Shown here one piece after another: positions 52,901 to 63,400 of a DNA stretch of 64,000 nucleotides. The stretch's first letter is position 1. Each line of letters begins with the position of its first letter. The stretch is taken from assembly GCA_963820395.1 (NCBI GenBank), contig CAWGAE010000012.1, positions 290,801 through 354,800 on the forward strand, written 5' to 3'. The stretch is from DATFVJ01 sp963820395 (GTDB lineage Bacteria > Actinomycetota > Actinomycetes > Streptosporangiales > Streptosporangiaceae). The translations under genes were made by a program, and so were the position numbers. The notes under the pieces are model-generated. The model ran no database searches, had not been told where the DNA came from, and saw only the letters and a program-made list of their open reading frames with translations.

Positions 52901-55599
52901 CCGTCCATCTCCGCGTAAACCAGGTCACGGGCCCGCTTTATCAACGGCGCGTCGAGATAGCCGAAGCGAACCTCCGTGGCCATGTCGGCAACCTCGTTCT
53001 GGCGGCCACGGGCCGACGCGATGAGCCGGTTGAGGACATCAAGCCGCTCGTCGGTCATCGCGGCCGTCAGCTGTTCACGATGCCGCCGCCACCGCTCAAG
53101 GATCGCCATGATCGCCGGAGCAGCGTTCTGCAGCCGTCCGAGCGACCGGTACATGTGCAGCATCGCCTGCTCGAGTTCGGGCGTGCGGTCCAGCGACGTG
53201 ACGCCGTAGCGAGCGAGTGCTGCCCGCAGCCGGTTGAGGGCTTCTTCGGGTAGGCCGCTGCGCTCCGGATCGAGGAAGGCCAGGTAGGTATAGAAGTACT
53301 CCTGGTCGCTGCGGGCATGCTCATCCTCGGGGTCTTCCGGTTCGCGCCGGGAAAGCTCGATGATGTCGGCGAAGATCTCCAGCATGTCCTGCTCGTCCCG
53401 CAGCAGGTCCGCGTCGGCAGGCTCCGCAGTGTCCAACATCGCTTCCTGGCGCTTGCTCAGGGCGCGGGCGGTGGCCTCGTCCAGGTCGTAGCCCAGCAGG
53501 TAGGCACGCAGCGTGGCGCCGGACGTGTCGTCCGCGCGCGCACTGTCCGCGCTGGTCCCTGCCAGGCTTGCGAGGTCGACGCGGGGGCTGCTCGACACAC
53601 TGTCCAGCTCTTCGGTCGGCTGCAGCTGGACCAGTGGTGCTCCGGCCTCCACCTGGGTGTTGACGCTGGCGGTCACCGCCCGGACTGTCCCAGCGTATGG
53701 TGCCGCGATGGTCGTCTCCATTTTCATGCTCTCGACGACGACCAGCGGATCGCCGGTCTGCACCGTGTCGCCTGGCGCGACCCGCACGGCGACGACGAAA
53801 GCGGGCCCGGTCGTGCGGACCTGGCCGCCGTCGTCGCGGGAAATCGTGTGCGGAATGCCGTCCACCTCGACCATCAGCCGCGGACCTTGCGAGTCCGCGA
53901 CGACACGATAACGCCGCCCGCCGCAGGTGACCGCCCGCTCGTAGCGCCCGAGATGACGCACATTCATGTCAAGGATGCCCTCGCCGGTGTCGACGCGGTA
54001 GTTGTCGTGGCCGAGGGAGTAGACGTGCAGCCGGTAGGAGTTGCCGCCAAGGCGCAGCTCCAGCCGGTTACCGACGGTGTCAGGCAGTTCCGGGCGGCCG
54101 CGGGCCGCCGCCGCGTAGAAGTTCGATTGGACGGCGGCCTGGTCGGCGTCCGCGGCTTCGATGGCGGCCTGCACCAGCGCCAGCGGATGATGCGCCGGCA
54201 GGTGATCCCCTGCTGCCATCAGCCGGTCGAGCCACTGGTTGTCATAGCTGCCCTCGGCCACCTCCGGCCGTTCGGTAAGGGCGAGCAGGAACGCCTTGTT
54301 GGTGGTCCCGCCGTCGACGACCACGATCGACTGGGCGAGCCCGCGGTGCAGCCTGCCGAGCGCCTCGCGCCTGTCATTGCCCCAGGCGATTATCTTGGCG
54401 ATCATTGAGTCGAACTCGGGGGCGATCTTGTCGCCTTCCGTCACGCCGGTGTCGACCCGGATCCCGGTGCCTGTCGGCAGCCGCAGCGCGGATATCCGTC
54501 CCGGTGCGGGAGCGAATCCACGCTCTGGGTCCTCGGCGTTGAGCCGTGCCTCGATCGCGTACCCGCGGGTGTCCGGGGGGGTTCCTTCGAGCGGCTTGCC
54601 GGATGCGACGTGCAACTGCATCTTGACCAGATCGAGCCCGGTGGTCAGTTCCGTGACCGGGTGTTCGACCTGCAGCCGGGTGTTGACCTCGATGAACATG
54701 AATTGCCTGGTCACGGGGTCGAGCAGGAACTCGACCGTACCGGCGCCGCGGTAGCCTGCTCCGGCGCACAGCCGCACCGCAGAGTCGCGCAGTGCCTGCT
54801 CGGCGGCCGCGTCGAGCAGCGTGCAGCCGGACTCCTCGATGACCTTCTGGTTTCGCCGCTGGATGCTGCAATCGCGGATGCCGACGGCCCAGACCGCGCC
54901 GAAGCTGTCGGCGATCACCTGGACTTCGACGTGGCGTGCCGCCGCGAGCCTGCGTTCGATGAACAGGGTGGGGTCACCGAAGGCGTGCTGCGCCTCCGAT
55001 TGTGCGGAGGTAAAGGCGGCGGCTATTTCGTCAGCGGACGCCACCGGCCTGATGCCACGGCCGCCGCCGCCCGCTGATGCCTTGATCATTACCGGGTAAC
55101 CGAGCAGGTCGGCGGCGATCGTCGCGCTCGCCGGATCGTGGACAGGGCCGCCGCTCCACGGCACGACGGGGACCCCGACCTTCTCGGCGAGCCGCTTGGC
55201 CGTGATCTTGTCACCGAGCCGCCTGATGACCTCGCTCGGCGGCCCGATGAAGGTGATACCCGCGCGTTCGCAGCGCTCGGCGAAGTCGGCCGACTCGGCG
55301 ACGAAGCCCCAGCCGACCCAGACCGCGTCCGCGCGGGCCTGCGCGAGAGCCGCCATCACCCGGTCCAGATCCAGGTAGCTGCTGTTTCTGCTGCCGTCAG
55401 CGTCCACGAACGTGGCCGCCCCGAGCGATACCGCTTCGCTTGCTTCGCGGACGAACCATGACGTCGCATCGGGCTCGGTGTACAGCGCGATCGTCGTGAT
55501 TTGCTCGTCGGACTCGCCGTTAAGCTCGGCGACCGCGGACAGGCAGCGCATTGCGGCTTCGCCCCGGTTGACGACGGCCAGCCGGTGAATGGTCGTCAT
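49996..55599 (-). CDS. Single-chain acyl-CoA carboxylase with eukaryote-like domain order
   Basis: A 1867-residue protein with biotin carboxylase, biotin carrier and carboxyltransferase parts in one chain. Residues 1-460: LAVVNRGEAAMRCL, ATP-grasp loop MIKASAGGGGRGIRPV and FIEVNTRLQVEHPVTE. The biotinyl Lys is expected near 624 in VVVESMKMETT. About residues 1080-1160 hold RLNLWRLSNFKLERLPG and IYLYHAVAHQNPKDERL, very like the central region of eukaryotic acetyl-CoA carboxylase. The carboxyltransferase (about 1300-1850) has YPYELIRMLTPP, SSGARIAWDSGTEN and FVVFSNRLQDNMESAAV. ATG 55599 follows GGAG; upstream frame is not coding. It lies 34 bases after the KR-DH gene, so it probably supplies malonyl-type extender units to the megasynthase. 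Acyl specificity is not readable. Confidence 0.85.
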   Translation of the reverse strand: MTTIHRLAVVNRGEAAMRCLSAVAELNGESDEQITTIALYTEPDATSWFVREASEAVSLGAATFVDADGSRNSSYLDLDRVMAALAQARADAVWVGWGFVAESADFAERCERAGITFIGPPSEVIRRLGDKITAKRLAEKVGVPVVPWSGGPVHDPASATIAADLLGYPVMIKASAGGGGRGIRPVASADEIAAAFTSAQSEAQHAFGDPTLFIERRLAAARHVEVQVIADSFGAVWAVGIRDCSIQRRNQKVIEESGCTLLDAAAEQALRDSAVRLCAGAGYRGAGTVEFLLDPVTRQFMFIEVNTRLQVEHPVTELTTGLDLVKMQLHVASGKPLEGTPPDTRGYAIEARLNAEDPERGFAPAPGRISALRLPTGTGIRVDTGVTEGDKIAPEFDSMIAKIIAWGNDRREALGRLHRGLAQSIVVVDGGTTNKAFLLALTERPEVAEGSYDNQWLDRLMAAGDHLPAHHPLALVQAAIEAADADQAAVQSNFYAAAARGRPELPDTVGNRLELRLGGNSYRLHVYSLGHDNYRVDTGEGILDMNVRHLGRYERAVTCGGRRYRVVADSQGPRLMVEVDGIPHTISRDDGGQVRTTGPAFVVAVRVAPGDTVQTGDPLVVVESMKMETTIAAPYAGTVRAVTASVNTQVEAGAPLVQLQPTEELDSVSSSPRVDLASLAGTSADSARADDTSGATLRAYLLGYDLDEATARALSKRQEAMLDTAEPADADLLRDEQDMLEIFADIIELSRREPEDPEDEHARSDQEYFYTYLAFLDPERSGLPEEALNRLRAALARYGVTSLDRTPELEQAMLHMYRSLGRLQNAAPAIMAILERWRRHREQLTAAMTDERLDVLNRLIASARGRQNEVADMATEVRFGYLDAPLIKRARDLVYAEMDGYLDELAGHPSDKRYAELTASLVECPQPMRAVLRDRYRTADRSTRARLLEVRARRFYRIRDLTSLRSETFGRYLTCLARYHEGTDGPDGTVTADVHLVSAYVPLEDLPAFAGELRGHLSAIPEGEQVVVDVESWRTGPWIEADAMSAEIAGLLAQADFGRRLDRFDITVTSELADVDHAEEHLRTQHFTYTGSEDGFTEDLLYRNLHPMLAERLNLWRLSNFKLERLPGAEDIYLYHAVAHQNPKDERLIAIAEVRDLTPARDSAGRVIGIPHLEGTLAQALADIRHHLARRPPKQRPLSNRVVLYVRPIWDIPTGTWRRLAHELAPMAIGLGLEKVSVRIQTADAATGEVRDAVLDIENVADRAVTVRVRPRLEQPIRPVTEYKQKVLRSLRIGAPYPYELIRMLTPPVGADADFPSGEFTEYDLDDTGERLVPVDRQYGHNKSAIVVGVITNYTELVPEGIRRVAVLGDPTMGLGNLAEAECRRIIAALSLAEQMQVPLEWYALSSGARIAWDSGTENMDWIAAVLRRIVEFTQAGGEVNIVVTGINVGAQPYWDAESTMLMHTRGILIMTPVSAMVLTGKGALDFSGGVSAEDNLGIGGFERIMGPNGQGQFWAPTLADACALLLRYYDNTYVVPGEPHPRRAATSDPFDRDVSASPHRKVEGSDFERVGDVFSAELNGERKKPFDMRSVMRAVSDTDNEPFERWARWHDAENAIVWESRIGGIPVCLIGFESQNLARAGFLPGDGPPNWTSGTLFPQSSRKVARAINAASGNRPLVVLANLSGFDGSPESMRKWQLEYGAEIGRAVTNFRGPIVFIVVSRYHGGAFVVFSNRLQDNMESAAVVGSYASVIGGAPAAGVVLVRDVLKRTEKDPRVAELRTQLAAASGEAVAELSQELADTMKTVRAEKLKEAADEFDAIHDIKRAMQVGSVHQIIPGSELRPFIIGALERRLDAQQPDAAAVGSR

Positions 55600-55633
55600 C
55601 TTCTTGGCTCCTCCGGGTAGGGGATCTCGCGCA

Positions 55634-57460
55634 TCATGGGCGCATGGCGGTGCGGATGGGCTGGACTTCAGGCAGCTCGCCTGGGATGGGCACCGTACGG
55701 TAACCATCGAGCCTGACAAGGACGTCGCCGCTCGGGTCCACGACGCGGCAATCCCAGCCGCCCGTGCTGCTCGGATGAACGACGGCGAACAGGGGCGCGT
55801 CAGGTTGCGGCCTGCCGACCGTGACGACCAGGTCGGCATGGAGGGGTAGCGACATCTGCCCGGTCTGGCCGATCTCCGACAGCCCGGCTGTCTGGAAGCA
55901 AAGCTCGTTCAGCCGCGGCTCGGTCGCGGTGGGATCGGTCTCCGGGATGTGCCCGGGCGGCAGGTGCGCCGCGAACCTGCCGACCGCACCGCCGTCGTAC
56001 TGCCACCCCTCGTCCATGACCTGGTACGCCGGGCCATGGAAGAACACGCGGTAGATGTCGTCGTGCGCGGCGGTCACCTCCGGCTGTTTCGTCGGAGTGT
56101 CGTCACGCTCGCGGGCCGGGGCCTCGGGCGTCAGGTGCACCCTGCCGGTGAAGTGGGTCGTCCACCTCGGCGTGGGGTCGCCCTTGAGCGTCCTCGTGGC
56201 GCCGAGCGTGCACTCGGCGACCAGGCCGTCCCCGGCGGGCCGGATCACGGCCCGCAGATTCAGCGTCCGCGGCTCGTCGCGATAGAACTTCACCGGTGCG
56301 AGGAACTCCATCTGCTCGACCCCGGCGACGTGCAGATCCGGTGCGGCGAGCCGGGCGATCGCGGCGAAGGACTCGATGCCCATCACGCCCGGCAGATACG
56401 GCGTGCCGTCTATCCGGTGGTCATAAAGGAACGGCTGCACCTTCGGGTCCAGCGTCGTCTCGGCCGTCAGCCCTGAGTAGAGCCCCATACCGGTGACCTT
56501 CCCGATCATCGGGCCGCTGGCGCTGGTGTCGACCGCAGCGATGTCAAGCCCACCTGTCGGGTCGTTCTCGGCCATCATGATGCCGAGCCTCCCGCCCACG
56601 ACGACCTCACCGCGGAACGGGCTGGCCGTCAGCTCACGCCCGATCCAGGCGATTCCTGCCTCGGCGGGCAGCATGTCGATACCCGCCATCTCCATGATCT
56701 TGGGGATGGAGCCGCGGGTGGCCATGCCGATCCCGCCCCACGCCGTCCAGTCAAGCGCGATCCCGCGCGTGCCAGGCCTGGTGTGGCGGAAACTCGACGT
56801 GATCTTGCACAGCAGGTCGTTGGCGGCGCTGTAGTCGGTCTGGCCGGAATTGCCGAACCGGCCGGCCACCGAACTGAACGCGACCGTCGCCCCGATCGGC
56901 ATATCCCCCGCCGCGTGCAGCAGGTTGAACCATCCGTCACTCTTCACGTCGAAGACAAGGTCGTACTCCCGCGGTTCCTTGTCCGCGATGGCGCGGCTGA
57001 TTTCCAGCCCGGCCGCGTGCAGCAGGACATCGACGTGCCCGTGCCGCCCGCGGATGTCCGCGAACACGTCCGCGACAGCGGCGGGCTTGGTGAGATCGAC
57101 CTCGTGGTAGTACACCTCGCCCCCGGCCTCGCGGACCGAGTCGATCGCGATCAGCGCCGAGTAGAGCCGCTCGTATTGCGCAAGCTCGCGCTCGATGAGC
57201 ACCGGCGTGGGCCTCTTGCCGCTCGCGGCAAGGCGTTCCCGGATGGTCACTTTCAGGCCGTCGCGGTCGGTGTTGTACCGGGCCAGATCCTCGTCGCCCG
57301 GGTCGGGCTCCGGCGTCAGGTCGAGCAGGTGGAAGATGCCACCACCGCTGGCCGCGGCCAGATCCGCGACGATCGCCGACACGATAGCGCCGGCGGCCCC
57401 AGTGATGGCGAACACCGTGTCCTTGCCGAGGGCCATGCCCTCGACCGTCGCTGTCCGCAC
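55634..57460 (-). CDS. Megasynthase C-terminal part: ketoreductase and dehydratase
   Basis: A 608-residue frame. Residues 15-300 are an SDR-type ketoreductase: FAITGAAGAIVSAIVADLA (NADP loop), VDVLLHAAGLEIS, then Ser and Tyr of the active site in AFSSVAGRFGN and TDYSAANDLL. Residues 345-600 form a double hot-dog dehydratase with LYDHRIDGTPYLPGVMGIE (HxxxGxxxxP with the catalytic His) and FFHGPAYQVMDEGW in the second half. This reduces and dehydrates beta-keto intermediates. GTG 57460 has only a weak GAGGTG upstream. The preceding gene's structural KR half runs straight into this one but in another frame, so this is either a second polypeptide or the rest of one frameshifted gene. The carboxylase follows. 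Confidence 0.75.
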   Translation of the reverse strand: MRTATVEGMALGKDTVFAITGAAGAIVSAIVADLAAASGGGIFHLLDLTPEPDPGDEDLARYNTDRDGLKVTIRERLAASGKRPTPVLIERELAQYERLYSALIAIDSVREAGGEVYYHEVDLTKPAAVADVFADIRGRHGHVDVLLHAAGLEISRAIADKEPREYDLVFDVKSDGWFNLLHAAGDMPIGATVAFSSVAGRFGNSGQTDYSAANDLLCKITSSFRHTRPGTRGIALDWTAWGGIGMATRGSIPKIMEMAGIDMLPAEAGIAWIGRELTASPFRGEVVVGGRLGIMMAENDPTGGLDIAAVDTSASGPMIGKVTGMGLYSGLTAETTLDPKVQPFLYDHRIDGTPYLPGVMGIESFAAIARLAAPDLHVAGVEQMEFLAPVKFYRDEPRTLNLRAVIRPAGDGLVAECTLGATRTLKGDPTPRWTTHFTGRVHLTPEAPARERDDTPTKQPEVTAAHDDIYRVFFHGPAYQVMDEGWQYDGGAVGRFAAHLPPGHIPETDPTATEPRLNELCFQTAGLSEIGQTGQMSLPLHADLVVTVGRPQPDAPLFAVVHPSSTGGWDCRVVDPSGDVLVRLDGYRTVPIPGELPEVQPIRTAMRP

Positions 57461-60400
57461 CGAACGGCACCTCGCGCACGCCCACTGCCCAGCGGCGGCT
57501 GCCGGCCAGGCCGATCTCCACCGCGCCCTGGTCGCGGCGGGTCTCCTCGATCAGGGCGTCAGCGACCGCACCGGTTTCCCCGCTGACAGGGAAGTCAACG
57601 GCCTTCACCAGCATGTCGGTCCGTTCGCGCCCGTAGGCCTTGGTGAAGCCGGTCACGGCGCCGCCAAGGGGCGCCTGCGCGCCCGCCTCGTCGTAGCCGT
57701 GGTAGCCGCCGAGGCGGGTCGCGGAAACCAGGAACGTACCGCGCGGCCCGAGCTGGTCGGCGGCGTCGAGCTGGCGCACGGTGGCGTACAGGTTCTTCAC
57801 CCGTCGCCGCAGTGCCTCCCGCCAGCTCGCCAGGTCAAGATCGGGGATCGGCGGTTCCACGTCGAGCGCCGCGAGCCAGTACACCCCGTGCACCGGCCCG
57901 TCAGCGAGCCATCCGGTCAGCTTCAGCTCCAGGTCATCCTTTGTGCAGCCGGGCTGCAGGACGAGCGTCGTCACACCGAGCGCGCCGAGCCGGCCGACCA
58001 GCGCGTCCCCGACGCCACCTTCGTCGGCCATGACAATCACGCGGCTGCTCCCGTCGAGCGTCACGCCCGTCGGCTTGCACCATGCGGAAGGTGGTCGCAG
58101 CACCGGACCGGGAACCCGGCGCGGCAGCCGCTCAGCTGCCGACACGTCACCCTTGAACGCTGGCTCCGCACGCGGCACGACACGGGGCCTGACCGGCGCA
58201 GTGACCGGGGGAGCTGCGGCCGGGGCCGGGGTGGCCGGGGCTGCTGCGGCCGCCGGAACTGCTGCCGCGGCTGGCGCGGCAGCCTGGGGCTGCGCGGCGG
58301 CTGGCGCTGCCCCCTGTCCCCGGTCGCGGGCGAACGCGATGACGTGCGCGAGGGTCGGGAATTCGCGCAGCTTCATGTTGTCGTCGCGGGGGATGCCGAA
58401 CTGCGCGCGGACAGCCGCGAACACTTCGGCCTGCTTGACCGTGTCGACGCCGAGGTCGGCCTCCAGGTCGAGGTCGGTGTCCAGCAGCTCGGGCGGGTAG
58501 CCGGTCATGTCCGCGACGATCTGCACGATCTGGGCGGTGATCTCTTCCAGGTCGGCAGGCCCGGCCGCGGGTGCCGCGGCCGCCGCAGGCTCCGCCGGGG
58601 CCGGCGGGGCAGCCGCCGCGGGAGCCGGCTGCACGGCCGGCTGGGCCGGTGCGGCTGGCACCGGTGCGGCTGGCGCCGGTGCGGCTGGCGCGGCAGCCTG
58701 GGGCTGCGCGGCGGCTGGCGCTGCCCCCTGTCCCCGGTCGCGGGCGAACGCGATGACGTGCGCGAGGGTCGGGAATTCGCGCAGCTTCATGTTGTCGTCG
58801 CGGGGGATGCCGAACTGCGCGCGGACAGCCGCGAACACTTCGGCCTGCTTGACCGTGTCGACGCCGAGGTCGGCCTCCAGGTCGAGGTCGGTGTCCAGCA
58901 GCTCGGGCGGGTAGCCGGTCATGTCCGCGACGATCTGCACGATCTGGGCGGTGATCTCTTCCAGGTCGGCAGGCCCGGCCGCGGGTGCCGCAGCCGCCGC
59001 AGGCTCCGCCGGGGCAGCCGCGGGAGCAGGCTGTGCGGCCGGCTGGGCCGGTGCGGCTGGCGCCGGTGCGGCCGGGGCCGGGGTGGCCGGGGCTGCTGCG
59101 GCCGCCGGAACTGCTGCCGCGGCTGGCGCGGCAGCCTGGGGCTGCGCGGCGGCTGGCGCTGCCCCCTGTCCCCGGTCGCGGGCGAACGCGATGACGTGCG
59201 CGAGGGTCGGGAATTCGCGCAGCTTCATGTTGTCGTCGCGGGGGATGCCGAACTGCTCGCGGACGGCCGCGAACACTTCGGCCTGCTTGACCGTGTCGAC
59301 GCCGAGGTCGGCCTCCAGGTCGAGGTCGGTGTCCAGCAGCTCGGGCGGGTAGCCGGTCATGTCCGCGACGATCTGCACGATCTGGGCGGTGATCTCTTCC
59401 AGGTCGGCAGGCCCGGCCGCGGGTGCCGCAGCCGCCGCAGGCTCCGCCGGGGCCGGCGGGGCAGCCGCCGCGGGAGCAGGCTGTGCGGCCGGCTGGGCCG
59501 GTGCGGCTGGCGCCGGTGCGGCTGGCGCGGCAGCCTGGGGCTGCGCGGCGGCTGGCGCTGCCCCCTGTCCCCGGTCGCGGGCGAACGCGATGACGTGCGC
59601 GAGGGTCGGGAATTCGCGCAGCTTCATGTTGTCGTCGCGGGGGATGCCGAACTGCGCGCGGACAGCCGCGAACACTTCGGCCTGCTTGACCGTGTCGACG
59701 CCGAGGTCGGCCTCCAGGTCGAGGTCGGTGTCCAGCAGCTCGGGCGGGTAGCCGGTCATGTCCGCGACGATCTGCACGATCTGGGCGGTGATCTCTTCGA
59801 GGTCGGCAGGCCCGGCCGCGGGTGCCGCGGCCGCCGCAGGCTCCGCCGGGGCCGGCGCGGCAGCCGGCTGGGCGGGTGCCGCGGGTGTTTCCGCTGCTGG
59901 CGCCGTGGGCCGTCCCCGGTCGCGGGCGAACGCGATGACGTGCGCGAGGGTCGGGAATTCGCGCAGCTTGAGGTTGTCGTCGCGGGGGATGCCGAAGCGG
60001 TCGCGGACGGCGGCGAAGACCTCGGCCTGCTTGACCGTGTCGACGCCGAGGTCGGCCTCCAGGTCGAGGTCGGTGTCCAGCAGCTCGGGCGGGTAGCCGG
60101 TCATGTCCGCGACGATCTGCACGATCTCGGCCGAGACGAAGTCCAAGCCGAGCTCATCGGGCCCGGCAGGCGCCGTGGCAGGGTCGGGCGCTGGCGGGCG
60201 CGGCTCGGCGCCGGATGTCTTGTCGCGGACGAAACCGATTACGTGCGCGAGGGTCGGGAACTCGCGCAGCTTCATGTTGTCGTCGCGGGGGATGCCGAAC
60301 TGTTCGCGCACGGCCGCGAACACTTCGGCCTGCTTGACCGTGTCGACGCCGAGGTCGGCCTCCAGGTCGAGGTCTACGTCGAGCAGGTCACGCGGGTAAC

Positions 60401-63400
60401 CGGTGAGGCGCTCGACAATATCCACAACAGCTTCCGCTACAGGATCCTGCTCCTGCGCTGCGGAAGGCGCGGGTGCCGCGGCGGCCTCCACTGCCGCGAG
60501 TGACTCTGCGATCTCCAGTGTCTTGTCGCGGACGAATCCGATGACGTGCGCGAGGGTCGGGAACTCGCGCAGCTTCATGTTGTCGTCGCGGGGGATGCCG
60601 AACTGTTCGCGCACGGCTGCGAACACTTCGGCCTGTTTGACCGTGTCGACGCCGAGGTCGGCCTCCAGGTCGAGGTCTACGTCGAGCAGGTCACGCGGGT
60701 AACCGGTGAGGCGCTCGACAATATCCACAACGGCTTCCGTGATCGCGGCAGGATTGTCGGCCTGCATAGCGGCTTGCATTGCGGAAGGCGTGGGCGGGTT
60801 GCTAACGGCGGGCTGGCCGTCGCTTGCTGCCGGTTCGGCAGCAGGTGTGTGCGCGGCGGCGGGCGCCGCGCCGCCAGCGGGCCGCCCATCCGCCGCGGCC
60901 GGTTCGGCCGCGGGCGAGGACGCTGGCATGGCAGCGTAAGCGGGCGCTGGCGCGGGAGCCGGTGGTGGCGCGGCTGCCGGTGGTGGCGCGGGAGCCGGTG
61001 GTGGCACGGGAGCCGGTGGTGGCACGGGAGCCGGCGGTGGCACGGGAGCCGGCGTCGGCACGGGAGCCGGCGTCGGCACGGCTGCCGGTGGTGGCACGGG
61101 TGCCGGCGTCGGCACGGCTGCGGGCGCTGGCGTCGCAGCAGAAGCGGTTGTGGCCTGCTGGGCGGGCGCGGCCTTCGCCGCGGGGCGCGCGGCTGGCTTG
61201 GTTGCAGGCGGGCCGTCATCGACGACGCGCAGGCGGCGCTGCACAACTTCGAGCTGCGGGTTTTCGCGGTGGCTCACCCGCGAAAGCCACGATTCCCACA
61301 CGGCCTTGTCAGCCACACGGTAGGCGTAGCCCAGTTCGTCCGGCGCGCGGTGGATGCCGTCGGGCGGCTCAACCCAGCGCAGCAGCGCCATTGCCATCTG
61401 CGAACCGAAACCGGCGGCGAACCTGAGCGCGTAGGTCACGGGATAGGTGCCACCACGGGACAGATTGATCGCACCGAGCTCGGGGTCGATCTCGCGGAAG
61501 TTCGCCACTGGCGGGACGATCCCCGTCTCGAGCGCCTTGACCGCTACGACTTCCTCGATCCCCGCGCCCATCGCATGACCGGTGAAGCCTTTCGTGTTCG
61601 CGATGACGACCGAGTCCGCATCCGGACCGAAGATGTGACGGAGCCCGTTGATCTCGGCGGACGCACTGCCGCCGCGCGCGGGTGTGTAGGTCTCGTGGGA
61701 GATGAAGACGGTGTTGGCCGCGATCGCGTGGGGGTCGATCCCGTGCTGCGCCGCCCGGTGCATGAGCTGGTCCATGACCTGGCTGATGTGGTCGACATCG
61801 AGCCTGGTGCCGTGGAAGGCGCTATTGGCGGTGACCCCGGCGAGCATCTCGCAAATCGGGCGGATGCCGCGTTCACGTGCCGCCTCGGCGGACTCGACGA
61901 CAAGTCCCGCCGTACCGGAGCCGAGGATCATCCCGTGCCTGCGGCGGTCGAACGGCAGCGCCGCGTCCTCGACGAGCTCGTCGGTCGCGGCCGCGCCGCT
62001 GGCGAGGAACCCAGAGCCGGTCCAAGGTATCGTCGTGTCGGACGCGACGTCATCAGCCGAGATTATGACCACACGCCGACAGCGGCCGGCCCTGATCCAG
62101 TCCTCCGCGACGCTCAGTGCCTGTGCGGTGCTCGCGCAGGCAGCGTTCAGCTGGGTGTTGGGTCCGCGCGCACCGATCACCTCAGCGAACTGTGAGTGGC
62201 CCATCGGAAGTGCCCTGAACAGGTAGCGGCGGTCGAACACGAACGGATCCGACTCGATCGCCTGCCGCAGCTCGGCGATGCGCCTGTCAATCTCCGCGAC
62301 GGCGCCGTCCGCCGAGGTGATCATCGCACGCACGTCTTCGAGCGTGGCGAGTTCATGGCGCCTGGCTCGGTCCTCCTGGTACTTGTTGACGTCTTCTATG
62401 ACGGAATCAATGCCGGGGAACGCCGATCCGAAGATCACGCCGGTTTCGTCGCGCATCTCGTCAGGCAGTCGCCAGGGGCCCGGCAGCTGCGTCCCGAGCG
62501 TGGTGGTGTGATAGCTGTGGACCAGCGGGATTCCCGCGTCGCGCAGTGCGTCAATCCCCGCGCCGATCGCCAGCCTCGTGACGGGGTCGAGCGCGAGGTC
62601 GCGCTCCGGGTCGACGCCAAAGTCCTCGACGACCGAGTAGGACCCGTAGCGTCCCGCCAGCTTGATGACGTCGGCCTCATCATCGATGGTCTTGAATACC
62701 GGGTCGCCTTTTTCGCTCTTGACCAGCCGGGTGATGTGCTTGTTGGCGATATCGCGGCGTTGTTCATGCGGCACGCTACCGATGAACTGCTGACCAGCGA
62801 GGATCTTGGCAACGTTCTCGTCGTCGAAGACGCGCGGTACGCCAGGCAGGCCAAGCGCAGCGCCGGTAATGACAACCGGCTCCATGACGCCCGGCCATTG
62901 GGTGGCCGCGGAGCCAGGCAGGAGGTGAGGGTTGCGGTCGAGGATGTCCGCGACCAAATGGCCGAGTTCGGTGTATCGCTCGCTGGGCATAGTTATCCCC
63001 GTAATAGTGGCCGTTGAGGGCGCCGCCCGGGCCATGGCCTGAGTGGCTGGGCGTGCTGGCGCGGTCGCTGCGGCTGGCGTGGGTGCTGCCGCTGCCGCTG
63101 GTTCCGCTGCCGCGGGCGCCGCCGCTGCCGCGGGCGCTGCGGATGCCACAGGTTGCGCTGGCACAGGCTCGGGTTCCGCCTCCGCGGGCGCTGCCGCGGG
63201 TTCTGCCGCCAGCGTGGATGCTTGGGCCGGCGCGGCAGCTTGCACAACGGTGGGTGCGGGCGGGGCGACCGAAGCAGGCGCTGCGGCAGCGCCGTATCCA
63301 AGGCCGGCCGCGTACAGGCCGCAAAGCGCGGCGTTGAACGACGGGATCTCCCCGAACTTCGGGTGGTTGGTGAACAGCGAGAAGACATCCGGGTCCTGGC

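Noticed and set aside
57195..60503. A 1102-codon open frame on the plus strand across the ACP region
   Set aside because: It is the antisense shadow of the tandem ACP repeats: its Gly/Arg-rich repeats mirror them exactly, and the minus strand has clear domain motifs.
60950..61130. Short tandem repeats (gccggtggtggcac type) considered as an independent repeat element
   Set aside because: They encode the Pro/Ala/Val linker between KS and the first ACP and need no separate explanation.
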